Source of the DNA: Kordia sp965224175
GTDB lineage: Bacteria > Bacteroidota > Bacteroidia > Flavobacteriales > Flavobacteriaceae
Direction: 5' to 3'
DNA: 64,000 nt
Assembly (NCBI RefSeq): GCF_965224175.1
Contig: NZ_OZ245041.1
Location: 1,860,001 to 1,924,000 of the forward strand
Below the pieces are notes generated by a model. It was not told where the DNA came from, ran no database searches, and saw only the letters and a program-made list of their open reading frames with translations. Below are positions 27,041 to 35,812 of this stretch, in pieces (position 1 is the stretch's first letter; each line of letters opens with the position of its first letter). A program made the position numbers and the translations under genes.

Positions 27041-27066
27041 AAAACCTCAGTATTCGCTGAGGTTTT
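27041..27066 (-). terminator. Terminator of the GH18-like gene
   Basis: AAAACCTCAG pairs with CTGAGGTTTT around TATTCG, followed by T on the minus strand. It separates the GH18-like gene from the DUF2589 trio, so they are probably different transcripts. Confidence 0.8.
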
Positions 27067-27095
27067 ATTATTTGATACAATGGTATTTATTTTTC

Positions 27096-27950
27096 TTAGC
27101 TTAATCCGCTTAAAATAGCAGCTGCATAAGCTTCTGGATCGTTCCCACATTTTTCGATATCGTCGTACAACCAGATAAATCCGCCTTTAATTTTGTCTTT
27201 TTTCCACTTTGTGAATTGACTTTTTATTTGTTTAGGATCCATTCCTTGTGTACATCCATCACCGTTTTTACACCATAATCCTGGATCTATGAAACCTGGA
27301 GCATCAAAATTACTTCCCATTGCACTTTGTAAAGGATCAATCCAGTCTTTTTTCACTCTACCTATATTATATGCTCCACCAGCATAGCATTGTAAATTAA
27401 ACCCTGTAACCAACCCAGGATTTGTTACTTCTATACATTTTAAGCAATTAATCCAAAATGGGCTGTTTGTATAAGGACAGAATGTAACTTCTTTATATCC
27501 TATCTTTGCTAGCATACGACTAAATCTTACAATAGTATTAATATTGTAGTTTCCTTCATCATCATAATCAATACCATCTATTGCAGGAATAACATGAAGT
27601 AATGTCTCAAAATTTTTAAATAAAATACTGCTAGGTCCATCTCCCTGAGTATTCAATAAATTCATGATATGATAAAAATCATTTGTTTGCCAACCTCCAA
27701 TAGAGAATAGAATTCTATTAACACTTCCTCCTTCTTTTACTTCTTCTAATTGTTGTCCCCAAGATTCTTCTCCAACATATTGTCCATTAGTAATAATCAG
27801 AGTATCATTATAGGCAATATCACCATTTGGTCGCACATGAAGTGCCCAACAAACTACTGTTGTAAATCCAGTTTCTTTGATTGCAGGTAATGCAGAGTTT
27901 GGACCAGGATAAAAAGGCCCTCCTCCATAAATTGATGCTGTAAGTTCCAT
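27096..27950 (-). CDS. GH18-fold (chitinase-like) protein without signal peptide
   Basis: The 284-residue protein has the GH18 landmarks: the SxGG strand (S83-I-G-G86), the catalytic DxxDxDxE motif (D125-G-I-D128-Y-D130-D-E132, catalytic Glu present) and a terminal GGFIWLYDDIE strand. These enzymes cleave beta-1,4 N-acetylglucosamine bonds with substrate assistance. It starts directly with the first barrel strand (MELTASIYGGGPF), so there is no signal peptide. That is odd for a chitinase. Export by an unconventional route, or a role on an internal or phage-like structure, is possible. Confidence 0.75.
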   Translation of the reverse strand: MELTASIYGGGPFYPGPNSALPAIKETGFTTVVCWALHVRPNGDIAYNDTLIITNGQYVGEESWGQQLEEVKEGGSVNRILFSIGGWQTNDFYHIMNLLNTQGDGPSSILFKNFETLLHVIPAIDGIDYDDEGNYNINTIVRFSRMLAKIGYKEVTFCPYTNSPFWINCLKCIEVTNPGLVTGFNLQCYAGGAYNIGRVKKDWIDPLQSAMGSNFDAPGFIDPGLWCKNGDGCTQGMDPKQIKSQFTKWKKDKIKGGFIWLYDDIEKCGNDPEAYAAAILSGLS

Positions 27951-28119
27951 AATAAAAGTTTTATAGGTTTGTTTTCTGTAAACTTACAATTCAATTATAT
28001 CGAATTTCAGCGTGATTTTCTTGATTTTAAAATTCCCGTACTTCTACTTGGTTTGATTTTTCCTTGATGATTTTACTACTCTAAAAACTATTTATTTACA
28101 ATTTAGAGTTAAACTAAAA

Positions 28120-28149
28120 AAACTCCAAAGGTTTGACACTTTGGAGTTT
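28120..28149 (-). terminator. Terminator of the DUF4293 gene
   Basis: AAACTCCAAAG pairs with CTTTGGAGTTT around an 8-nt loop, with T following on the minus strand, 31 nt after the stop. Confidence 0.75.
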
Positions 28150-28180
28150 CTTACGCACTAAGATTACTAAGATGTTAGGT

Positions 28181-28594
28181 TTATCGTAATCGATCTACAG
28201 ATTTTACAAGGTCTTCATCCTTCTTAATTGCTCGGTTTGCGAGCACTAATAAAACGATAGAAATAATAGGAAGAATAACCCCAATACCTTTCTCAGAGAT
28301 TTTACCAACCTCTCCAGATAAATTTAGCATTCGATATACAAATATCCCTAATAAAATAAGGTTAAATAAGATGTTGAAACGATTCAACACAAATTGTAAT
28401 TTTCTGTTTTTAAATAAGAAGATAGTGATTAAAGCTATCACAGCAGATGCCATAAACAAGCCTAAGTATAAAGGTTCGTCTTTAGCAAAAACTTCTACTT
28501 CATTTTCTAATGTATACAAGTTTAATACAAACGTTAAGCCACCAGCAATTGCTGCAACTAATATCATATATATACTCTGTATTCTTTGAATCAT
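28181..28594 (-). CDS. DUF4293 membrane protein
   Basis: The 137-residue protein has four membrane helices and the start MIQRIQSIYMILVA typical of DUF4293, a Bacteroidota-specific family without known function. It is divergent from rho, the arrangement I remember for many flavobacteria. It has its own terminator. Confidence 0.85.
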   Translation of the reverse strand: MIQRIQSIYMILVAAIAGGLTFVLNLYTLENEVEVFAKDEPLYLGLFMASAVIALITIFLFKNRKLQFVLNRFNILFNLILLGIFVYRMLNLSGEVGKISEKGIGVILPIISIVLLVLANRAIKKDEDLVKSVDRLR

Positions 28595-28643
28595 ATCTTA
28601 AAAATGGATCACAAAAATAATGGTTCTTTTCATAAAATACTAT

Positions 28644-28673
28644 TTTGTTTATTAAAATAAATTTGTATTATTG
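28644..28673 (+). promoter_or_regulatory. Candidate rho promoter
   Basis: TTTG (28644-28647), 18 nt, then TATTATTG (28666-28673, one mismatch to TAnnTTTG) gives a plausible promoter and a 5' leader of about 95 nt. An 8-bp hairpin (AATCTATT / AATAGATT, 28688-28709) lies in that leader and may serve autoregulation. Confidence 0.35.
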
Positions 28674-28774
28674 CATAGACAATTCATAATCTATTGTTAA
28701 TAATAGATTTACACACTTCTTACGAGTATTTTTATCACTCATTTTTCAAAAAAAAATTCATTACAATCCAATAA

Positions 28775-30499
28775 ATGTTAGAAATTTCAGAATTAAAAAG
28801 CAAAAAGCTCCCCGAATTACAAGAAATAGCAAAGACTTTAGCTGTTCCGAAGTATAGAACTTTAAAGAAATTAGATTTAATTTATAAGATATTAGATCTT
28901 CAGGCAAGTAATCCTGAGTCAGTAGCACCAATTACCAAAGCCGAACCAAAAACTAAAAAAGCCGAGGAGACTCCAACAAAGAGAAGGCGAATTAAACGCG
29001 AACCTAATCAACGAACTGATAAGCCTACTCCTCCGACTCCAAGTCCACAAAAAAAGTCAGAGCCAACTTCTTCTGAAAAATCTAACACTCCGACTCCTAA
29101 ACAAAACAAACAAACACGTAAGACTTCTGACAAGAATCAAAAAAATAATGCTCCACAAGCAAAGAAAGATGATTCTAAGAAATCTGGAAAGGAACAATCG
29201 GATACAAGTAATAACAACAAACAACAGAATAACAATAAGAAAGATCATTCTCAACAGAATAACAAACACAATAATAAGAAAGATCATTCTCAACAAAATA
29301 ATAAGCATAATAAGAAAGACCATTCTAACAAGAATAACGGAAATAAAGATCAACGTAATCGTTATCGTGAACCAGATTTTGAATTTGACGGAATTATTGA
29401 GAGTGAAGGTGTTTTAGATATTATGCAAGATGGTTATGGATTTTTAAGATCATCTGATTATAATTATTTGTCATCACCTGATGATATTTATGTATCACAA
29501 TCACAAATTCGTTTATTTGGATTAAAAACTGGAGATACTGTTTTAGGTATTGTAAGGCCTCCAAAAGAAGGTGAAAAGTACTTTCCTTTAATTAAAGTTA
29601 GTAAGATTAATGGTTTAGATCCGCAAGTAGTAAGAGATCGTGTTGCTTTTGAACATTTAACACCATTATTCCCTGATGAGAAATTTAACTTAGCTGAACG
29701 TCAGAGTACAATTTCTACACGAATTATGGATTTGTTCTCTCCTATCGGAAAAGGACAAAGAGGAATGATTGTAGCACAGCCAAAAACAGGTAAAACAATG
29801 TTATTAAAGGATGTTGCTAATGCAATTGCAGCAAATCATCCTGAAGTATATCAAATTGTTTTACTTATTGATGAGCGTCCTGAAGAAGTTACAGACATGC
29901 AACGCAATGTAAAAGGAGAAGTAATTGCCTCTACATTTGATAAAGAAGCTTCAGATCATGTAAAAGTTGCAAATATTGTTTTAGAGAAAGCAAAGCGTTT
30001 AGTAGAGTGCGGACACGATGTTGTTATCTTACTAGATTCAATTACGAGACTTGCAAGAGCCTACAATACAGTACAACCAGCTTCTGGAAAAATATTAAGT
30101 GGTGGTGTAGATGCAAATGCACTTCACAAACCAAAGCGTTTCTTTGGAGCCGCTAGAAATATCGAAGGTGGAGGATCTTTATCAATCATTGCTACTGCAT
30201 TGACTGAAACAGGCTCTAAAATGGACGAAGTAATTTTTGAAGAGTTTAAAGGAACTGGTAACATGGAACTTCAATTGGATCGTAAGATTTCTAATAGACG
30301 TATTTTCCCTGCGATCGATCTTACTTCTTCAAGCACACGTAGAGATGATCTATTACTTGATGAGAACACAATTCAACGTATGTGGGTAATGCGCAAGTAC
30401 CTTGCTGATATGAATCCAGTTGAAGCTATGGAATTTATCAATCAGCGTATCAAACAAACCAGAAATAACGAAGAGTTTTTAATCTCTATGAACGCATAG
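28775..30499 (+). CDS. rho: Transcription termination factor Rho
   Basis: The 574-residue hexameric RNA translocase is much longer than the ~419 residues of E. coli Rho. Residues 1-45 are the SAP-like N-terminal helices. About 60-200 is a disordered Lys/Asn/Gln/Ser-rich insert with repeated KKDHSQQNNKHN units. The cold-shock-type RNA-binding domain follows (VLDIMQDGYGFLR). The ATPase has Walker A AQPKTGKT and VILLDSITRLARAYN. Bacteroidetes Rho proteins are known for such inserts, and phase separation has been reported for the Bacteroides one. A strong terminator follows. Confidence 0.97.
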   Translation: MLEISELKSKKLPELQEIAKTLAVPKYRTLKKLDLIYKILDLQASNPESVAPITKAEPKTKKAEETPTKRRRIKREPNQRTDKPTPPTPSPQKKSEPTSSEKSNTPTPKQNKQTRKTSDKNQKNNAPQAKKDDSKKSGKEQSDTSNNNKQQNNNKKDHSQQNNKHNNKKDHSQQNNKHNKKDHSNKNNGNKDQRNRYREPDFEFDGIIESEGVLDIMQDGYGFLRSSDYNYLSSPDDIYVSQSQIRLFGLKTGDTVLGIVRPPKEGEKYFPLIKVSKINGLDPQVVRDRVAFEHLTPLFPDEKFNLAERQSTISTRIMDLFSPIGKGQRGMIVAQPKTGKTMLLKDVANAIAANHPEVYQIVLLIDERPEEVTDMQRNVKGEVIASTFDKEASDHVKVANIVLEKAKRLVECGHDVVILLDSITRLARAYNTVQPASGKILSGGVDANALHKPKRFFGAARNIEGGGSLSIIATALTETGSKMDEVIFEEFKGTGNMELQLDRKISNRRIFPAIDLTSSSTRRDDLLLDENTIQRMWVMRKYLADMNPVEAMEFINQRIKQTRNNEEFLISMNA

Positions 30500-30526
30500 A
30501 CAAATAAAAAGCTCATATTTTATATA

Positions 30527-30561
30527 AAAAAAGCTGCTTACATTTCATAAGCAGCTTTTTT
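30527..30561 (+). terminator. Terminator of rho
   Basis: AAAAAAGCTGCTTA pairs with TAAGCAGCTTTTTT around a 7-nt loop, 28 nt after the rho stop. Confidence 0.9.
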
Positions 30562-30597
30562 ATGTTAGGATTTTAAGTAAAATTTAGGCATAAAAAA

Positions 30598-30618
30598 AAC
30601 TCCAATTAAATTGGAGTT
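30598..30618 (-). terminator. Terminator of rpsT
   Basis: AACTCCAA pairs with TTGGAGTT around TTAAA, with a T run on the minus strand, 32 nt after the rpsT stop. Confidence 0.75.
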
Positions 30619-30649
30619 AAATATCTTAATAAGTTAAGTTACTTTAATA

Positions 30650-30901
30650 TTATAAAGCACTAACGTGTTTAGCTAGTTTAGATTTTAAGTTAGCTGCTTT
30701 GTTATTATGAATAACATTACGCTTTGCTAATTTATCAATCATAGAAGCTACGTTAGAGAATAAAGCTTCAGCTTCTTTCTTATCAGTCAATCCTCTTAAT
30801 TTCTTAATAGCATTACGAGTTGTTTTGTGCTGATATCTATTTCTTAGACGCTTAGTCTCGTTGCTTCTGATTCTTTTTAATGCTGACTTGTGATTTGCCA
30901 T
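30650..30901 (-). CDS. rpsT: 30S ribosomal protein S20
   Basis: The 83-residue basic protein has the S20 start (MANHKSALKRIRSNE) and the C-terminal NVIHNNKAANLKSKLAK. It binds 16S rRNA helices during 30S assembly. It lies 42 nt after the second tRNA-Glu gene with no promoter visible between, so it may be transcribed with that tRNA and freed by tRNA processing. Confidence 0.97.
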   Translation of the reverse strand: MANHKSALKRIRSNETKRLRNRYQHKTTRNAIKKLRGLTDKKEAEALFSNVASMIDKLAKRNVIHNNKAANLKSKLAKHVSAL

Positions 30902-30943
30902 CTCTCTTCTTAATTATCTTTGTTCTTTAAACTTAATGTTTAG

Positions 30944-31015
30944 TAGCCCGTAGGGGATTCGAACCCCTGTTACCAGGATGAAAACCTGGCGTCCTAACCC
31001 CTAGACGAACGGGCC
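30944..31015 (-). tRNA. tRNA-Glu (UUC), copy 2
   Basis: The 72-nt cloverleaf reads on the minus strand with acceptor GGCCCGT / ACGGGCT (first pair G-U), anticodon loop TTTTCAT containing TTC, and T arm GGGGTTCGAATCCCC. CCA is not encoded. It is identical to the copy at 31089. It has its own promoter at 31036-31066. Confidence 0.95.
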
Positions 31016-31035
31016 ATCATTTTTCAATGAGGTTG

Positions 31036-31066
31036 CAAATTTAATCCAATAATTAATATTTGCAAA
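31036..31066 (-). promoter_or_regulatory. Promoter of tRNA-Glu copy 2
   Basis: On the minus strand TTTG (31066-31063), 19 nt, TAAATTTG (31043-31036) is a full match to the Bacteroidetes -33/-7 consensus, ending 20 nt before the tRNA. Confidence 0.75.
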
Positions 31067-31088
31067 TAAAACTTACAGAAAAAATTAG

Positions 31089-31160
31089 TAGCCCGTAGGG
31101 GATTCGAACCCCTGTTACCAGGATGAAAACCTGGCGTCCTAACCCCTAGACGAACGGGCC
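31089..31160 (-). tRNA. tRNA-Glu (UUC), copy 1
   Basis: This 72-nt sequence is identical to the tRNA-Glu gene at 30944-31015, with a 73-nt spacer between them. Anticodon TTC. Preceded by its own promoter. Confidence 0.95.
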
Positions 31161-31180
31161 ATTATTTCTGTTAGCGGATG

Positions 31181-31210
31181 CAAAAATACAACTATTTTTA
31201 TATGCTCCAA
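31181..31210 (-). promoter_or_regulatory. Promoter of tRNA-Glu copy 1
   Basis: On the minus strand TTG (31210-31208), 19 nt, TATTTTTG (31188-31181), ending 20 nt before the tRNA. The spacing is the same as for copy 2. Confidence 0.7.
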
Positions 31211-31238
31211 CTATTTTTAAAAGTTTTTTTCTTTTTTT

Positions 31239-32717
31239 TTAATAAGCTTTCGCAAATAACACTCTCTGAGTTGATTTCTGCCCCGAATATACACATTTTC
31301 CTTCTTCTTCCAAAGCATCTAATGGAATACAGCGAATTGTTGCTTTTGTAAGCTCCTTTATTTTGTTTTCGGTTTCAGCTGTACCGTCCCAATGTGCAGA
31401 AACAAATCCACCTTTGTTTTTTATTGTATCTTTAAATTCATCAAACGTATCTACTACTGTAGTGTTTTGATCTCTATAGCTTTTAGCTTTTGCAAATAAA
31501 TCTTCTTGAATTTGCTCTAGAAGGCTTAAAACAGTTTCTACAGCATTTTCTTGTGCTACTGATTGTTTTTCAAAGGTATCTCTACGTGCTATTTCTAATG
31601 TTCCATTTTCTAGATCACGTGCTCCCATGGCAATTCGCAAAGGAACTCCTTTTAATTCCCATTCAGCAAATTTCGCTCCTGGACGCAAAGTATCTCTTTT
31701 ATCAAATTTAACAGAAACTCCTTTATCTTTTAATTGAGTAGAAATTTCTGCAACTTTTTCTGCTATTGCATCAAATTGTTCTTCATTCTTATATATAGGA
31801 ACAAAAACTACTTGAATTGGAGCTAATTTTGGAGGCAATACTAATCCAGCATCATCACTATGAGTCATTATCAATCCTCCCATTAATCGTGTAGAAACTC
31901 CCCAAGAAGTTGCCCATACTAATTCTTGTTTGCCTTCTCTTGTTACATATTTTACATCAAAAGCTTCTGCGAAGTTCTGACCTAAGAAATGTGACGTACC
32001 AGCTTGTAATGCTTTTCCATCTTGCATTAGAGCTTCTATAGTATATGTGTCTAGTGCTCCAGCAAAACGTTCACTTTCAGTTTTTGCACCTTTTACTACT
32101 GGCATTGCCATAAAATCTTCAGCAAATTCAGCATATACTCGTTGCATTTGTAAAGATTCAGTTACTGCTTCTGCTTTTGTTGCGTGAGCCGTATGACCTT
32201 CTTGCCATAAAAACTCTGCTGTTCTTAAGAATAAACGTGTACGCATTTCCCAACGTACTACATTTGCCCATTGGTTTATTAAAATAGGAAGGTCTCTATA
32301 TGATTGAATCCAATTTTTATATGTATTCCAAATAATGGCTTCACTTGTAGGACGAACTATAAGCTCTTCTTCTAGTTTTGCATTTGGGTCTACCATTAAC
32401 TTTCCTTCTTTATCAGGATTCGTTTTTAGTCGATAATGTGTCACAACCGCGCACTCTTTTGCAAAGCCTTCTGCATTTTTTTCTTCCGCTTCAAACAGGC
32501 TTTTAGGTACAAATAGCGGAAAATATGCGTTTTCATGTCCCGTTTCTTTAAACATTTTATCTAATTGAGCTTGCATTTTTTCCCAAATAGCATAGCCATA
32601 TGGTTTAATTACCATACAACCTCTTACAGCTGAATTCTCGGCTAAGTCAGCCTTTACAACCAATTCGTTATACCATTTTGAGTAATCTTCAGTTCTCTTA
32701 GTTAATTTCTTGCTCAT
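31239..32717 (-). CDS. proS: Prolyl-tRNA synthetase (archaeal/eukaryal-type)
   Basis: The 492-residue class II synthetase lacks the editing insertion of the long bacterial form (about 570 residues) and ends with the YSGQKSTQRVLFAKAY tail of the short type. Visible landmarks are VRPTSEAIIW (motif 2 region), FLWQEGHTAH, QAGTSHFLGQNF and a C-terminal anticodon-binding domain (PIQVVFVPIYKNEE). It charges tRNA-Pro. Short ProS is normal in Bacteroidota. Divergent from the WGWN lipoprotein gene. Confidence 0.95.
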   Translation of the reverse strand: MSKKLTKRTEDYSKWYNELVVKADLAENSAVRGCMVIKPYGYAIWEKMQAQLDKMFKETGHENAYFPLFVPKSLFEAEEKNAEGFAKECAVVTHYRLKTNPDKEGKLMVDPNAKLEEELIVRPTSEAIIWNTYKNWIQSYRDLPILINQWANVVRWEMRTRLFLRTAEFLWQEGHTAHATKAEAVTESLQMQRVYAEFAEDFMAMPVVKGAKTESERFAGALDTYTIEALMQDGKALQAGTSHFLGQNFAEAFDVKYVTREGKQELVWATSWGVSTRLMGGLIMTHSDDAGLVLPPKLAPIQVVFVPIYKNEEQFDAIAEKVAEISTQLKDKGVSVKFDKRDTLRPGAKFAEWELKGVPLRIAMGARDLENGTLEIARRDTFEKQSVAQENAVETVLSLLEQIQEDLFAKAKSYRDQNTTVVDTFDEFKDTIKNKGGFVSAHWDGTAETENKIKELTKATIRCIPLDALEEEGKCVYSGQKSTQRVLFAKAY

Positions 32718-32781
32718 TCTTAGTAGTTTGGCACAAATATTGTGAATATGTTAAATATAAAATAGTTTCGACAAAACTAAC

Positions 32782-32789
32782 TATTTTTG
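32782..32789 (+). promoter_or_regulatory. -7 promoter box for the WGWN lipoprotein gene
   Basis: TATTTTTG matches TAnnTTTG, 29 nt before the start. No -33 TTG at 19 nt. An AGGAG sits just before the ATG, unusual for these genomes. Confidence 0.4.
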
Positions 32790-32817
32790 TATTGTTCAAC
32801 AATTAATTTTAGGAGAT

Positions 32818-33831
32818 ATGCGAGTAATTTACCATTTAAAAAACAACATCAGCGCTGTATACGTTTTAGCATTAACTTTTTTGACATTAACATCATGTGG
32901 CACATATCAACAAGCCACATACGATGATGGCATTTATGGTTCGGAACAAGAACAAGTACAAACAACTGAAGTTGCTAATCCTAGTAATAATGCATATCAA
33001 AATTACTTTGAACAAAAATCAATGGAGGCTGACGATATCTATGGAGACGGAGATGTCTTTACAGACGTAGACTCCTACTCTAGCCAAAATAATGTTGACA
33101 CAGAAACTAATGTTGAAGCAATTGGATATACCGAAAGTTACTCTCCTTGGGGAGAAACAGCCAATGACATTACCATCAATGTATACGGAGGAAATGGATT
33201 TGGCTGGAACAATTGGGGCTGGAATAACTGGGGATGGAATCGCTGGGGTTGGAACCGTTGGGGTTGGAACAACTGGGGATGGAATCGTTGGGGATGGAAC
33301 AGTTGGGGTTGGAACAACTGGGGATATGGTGGAGCTTTCTGCGGAATTTACTCTCCATATGCTGGATTTTACGGTGGAGGGTTTTATAATCCATATTGGA
33401 GATCTCCATACGGATACGCTTACGCATACAACAGAGGAAGAAGAACTTACGCAAATAGAGCTATAGCAAACAGAAGAGCAAACTATTACTCGAGAAGTAG
33501 TAACAGAAACAGCCGCTATTCTAACTCGCGTTCTTCTAGAAGAAACAACAGTTCTGTTCGATCTTCAAGAAATAGTAGAAATACAAGAGCAACACGAAAT
33601 ACACGAAGCACAAGATCAACTCGTGCTACAAGAAATACAAGATCTACGAGGTCAACACGTGCTACGAGAAATTCACATACAAGATCTACAATCACCCGAC
33701 CTTCTACAAGATCTAGAGTTAATAGTTCTAGACCTTCAAGTAGTAGAGGATCTTTTTCTAGATCATCTAGCGGAAGCAGCAGATCAAGCGGATCTAGCAG
33801 AGGCGGCGGAAGAAGAGGTGGAAGAAACTAA
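32818..33831 (+). CDS. Lipoprotein with WGWN repeats and Arg/Ser-rich tail
   Basis: The 337-residue precursor has a signal peptide with LTSC (Cys near residue 27). An acidic region (residues 30-120) is followed by eight to nine tandem WGWN[NRS] units (about 124-165), a Tyr/Gly-rich stretch, and an Arg/Ser/Thr tail built from TRNTRSTRATRN repeats ending in an RGG-like region. A Trp/Asn-rich block can bind glycans or self-assemble; the basic tail could bind nucleic acid or anionic polysaccharide. These are inferences. It precedes the FadL-type gene by 47 nt. Confidence 0.75.
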   Translation: MRVIYHLKNNISAVYVLALTFLTLTSCGTYQQATYDDGIYGSEQEQVQTTEVANPSNNAYQNYFEQKSMEADDIYGDGDVFTDVDSYSSQNNVDTETNVEAIGYTESYSPWGETANDITINVYGGNGFGWNNWGWNNWGWNRWGWNRWGWNNWGWNRWGWNSWGWNNWGYGGAFCGIYSPYAGFYGGGFYNPYWRSPYGYAYAYNRGRRTYANRAIANRRANYYSRSSNRNSRYSNSRSSRRNNSSVRSSRNSRNTRATRNTRSTRSTRATRNTRSTRSTRATRNSHTRSTITRPSTRSRVNSSRPSSSRGSFSRSSSGSSRSSGSSRGGGRRGGRN

Positions 33832-33878
33832 ATCACACACATTAACATATATCCCTAAAAATAATACTAAATTAAATT

Positions 33879-35402
33879 ATGAAAAAAGTATTCATACTAT
33901 TCATAGGTGTTCTTGCTATGTCTGTAAGTAACGCCCAAAACGTTGACGACATTGTTCGATTTTCATCAGAGGATTTAAATGGAACAGCACGTTTTAAAGC
34001 AATGAGCGGAGCTTTTGGAGCTCTTGGAGGTGATTTCTCAGCATTTTCAATAAACCCAGCAGGCTCAGCTATTTTTAGCACTAGCGAAGTTACCGTTTCA
34101 TTAAGTAACTACAACAACGACAATGATGTTTCATACTTTAACTCTACAGTTAATAGAAATGATTCTGAATTTGATCTGAATCAAGCTGGAATTGTTTTTG
34201 TTTTTAATAATATGGACAATGGAGACTGGAGGAAAATTTCTTTAGGACTAAATGTTCAAAACAATGGTAATTATTACAATAACTATCTCGCTGCTGGAAG
34301 AAATAACAACTCGAGAGGAATTGCAGATTACTTTGTTATCCTAGCCAATGGGCAATTTTTAGGAGATATTGCACAGCAAATTGATGAAAGCGACACAGAT
34401 ACTTATTTATTTTTAGGTGAAAATATTGGTTTTGAAGCACAACAAGGTTTTTTAGGTTATGAAGGTTTTATCATTAATCCAGTAACAAACGACAATGATA
34501 ATACTGCTTATACTTCGAATGCTGACTATTCAGACGGAGCAGATCACGAATATTTAGTTCAAACTTCTGGTTTCAACAGAAAATATACATTTAATGTAGC
34601 TGCACAATACAGAAATAATCTATACTTAGGATTAAATATTAACTCTCATGATGTAGATTATAGAGAACGAAAAGTTTTAACTGAAAGTCCAGTGAATTTA
34701 GGTTCTGGATTACAATATGCAGAATTTTCTAATGAATTGTACACGTATGGGACTGGAATTTCTTTTCAAGTTGGAGCCATCTTAAAGTTACAAAACATTC
34801 GTTTAGGAGGTTCATATCAATCTCCAACTTGGTATAGCTTAAACGATGAATTAATTCAAGGACTAAGCACTGATTTCAGAAATCCTACAAGTCCTACAGA
34901 AATTTTAAGACGTGATATTTTTCCAAATGTTGTAAACGCATACAGAGAACATAGAATTGTATCTCCAGGGAACATTACCGGAAGTTTTGCTTACATATTT
35001 GGAAAAAAAGGACTCATCAGTTTCGATTATTCTTTAAAAGATTACGCGAATGCTAAATTACGTCCAACTAACGATTTCCTTGCAACAAACAACAATATAG
35101 AAACTCAATTACAAGCTGCTTCGACCTACAGAATTGGAGGAGAATACAGAATCAAACAATTTAGCTTACGTGGAGGATACCGCTTTGAAGAAAGTCCATA
35201 TCAAGACGGAACAACTATTGGTGATTTAGAAGGATACTCTCTTGGATTAGGATATAATTTTGGCAGTTTAGCTATAGATCTTGCTTACGACAGAAGTGAA
35301 CAAGTAAGAAATCCACAACTTTTTCAAGTTGGTTTAGTAGATCGCGCCAACATCAACAACATAAATTCAAACGTTACTTTATCTGTTTCGTTTAAACTAT
35401 AA
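33879..35402 (+). CDS. FadL/OmpP1-type outer-membrane transport protein
   Basis: The 507-residue precursor has a signal peptide (cleavage after SNAQ) and the conserved N-terminal SGAFGALGGDFSAFSINPAG of the OmpP1/FadL/TodX barrel family. It ends in alternating strands and a C-terminal aromatic-type strand (TLSVSFKL). Members take up hydrophobic compounds such as fatty acids; in flavobacteria they are sometimes labelled hemin receptor without proof. It may be co-transcribed with the WGWN lipoprotein and is followed by a terminator. Confidence 0.85.
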   Translation: MKKVFILFIGVLAMSVSNAQNVDDIVRFSSEDLNGTARFKAMSGAFGALGGDFSAFSINPAGSAIFSTSEVTVSLSNYNNDNDVSYFNSTVNRNDSEFDLNQAGIVFVFNNMDNGDWRKISLGLNVQNNGNYYNNYLAAGRNNNSRGIADYFVILANGQFLGDIAQQIDESDTDTYLFLGENIGFEAQQGFLGYEGFIINPVTNDNDNTAYTSNADYSDGADHEYLVQTSGFNRKYTFNVAAQYRNNLYLGLNINSHDVDYRERKVLTESPVNLGSGLQYAEFSNELYTYGTGISFQVGAILKLQNIRLGGSYQSPTWYSLNDELIQGLSTDFRNPTSPTEILRRDIFPNVVNAYREHRIVSPGNITGSFAYIFGKKGLISFDYSLKDYANAKLRPTNDFLATNNNIETQLQAASTYRIGGEYRIKQFSLRGGYRFEESPYQDGTTIGDLEGYSLGLGYNFGSLAIDLAYDRSEQVRNPQLFQVGLVDRANINNINSNVTLSVSFKL

Positions 35403-35434
35403 TATTACATCATCACAACCGATTTGATTACCTT

Positions 35435-35467
35435 AAAAAGCTTCATTTATTACAATGAAGCTTTTTT
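35435..35467 (+). terminator. Terminator of the FadL-type gene
   Basis: AAAAAGCTTCATT and AATGAAGCTTTTT pair around a 6-nt loop, 33 nt after the stop. From 35468 to 35755 I see AT-rich spacer with no gene or RNA structure. Confidence 0.85.
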
Positions 35468-35755
35468 ATTTTGTTAAAAAACAATCTAAGTTTTTATCAC
35501 AAATCTTGGAAATATATTTTTTTGCGAATAATCTCTTTTTACAAAATGACTTATAGAATGCAATCATCACGAAACAAACTATTAATTATACTACTAAGTT
35601 TTCGTATTGTTTGAAACTACGCAGATTCAATTTATTGTTTGATTTCAGCTTAATTTCCATCACATTCTCTCATAACTGATTTCGCTTTAACTTCCCAAAA
35701 GAAATAACAATAATACGAGCAATTAAATTTACCTATACCATGAAATTTTAAAATA

Positions 35756-35788
35756 AAAAAACCGAAGATTATGTTTCTTCGGTTTTTT
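35756..35788 (-). terminator. Terminator of adhesin A
   Basis: AAAAAACCGAAGA and TCTTCGGTTTTTT pair around a 7-nt loop, 25 nt after the stop of the giant gene on the minus strand. Confidence 0.85.
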
Positions 35789-35812
35789 GTATGTATTTCT
35801 TTTTTGTTTGAA

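Noticed and set aside
22785..27950. Remnant prophage around the DUF2589 and NGGSGYT genes
   Set aside because: There is no integrase, capsid, portal, terminase or recognisable tail gene, and no attachment-site duplication that I can see. Only the short beta repeats are phage-like.
29057..29353. Ile/Leu/Val-rich minus-strand ORF in rho that looks like a membrane protein
   Set aside because: It is the reverse complement of the AAT/AAG/CAA-rich codons of the Rho insert, which reads as hydrophobic codons by composition alone.
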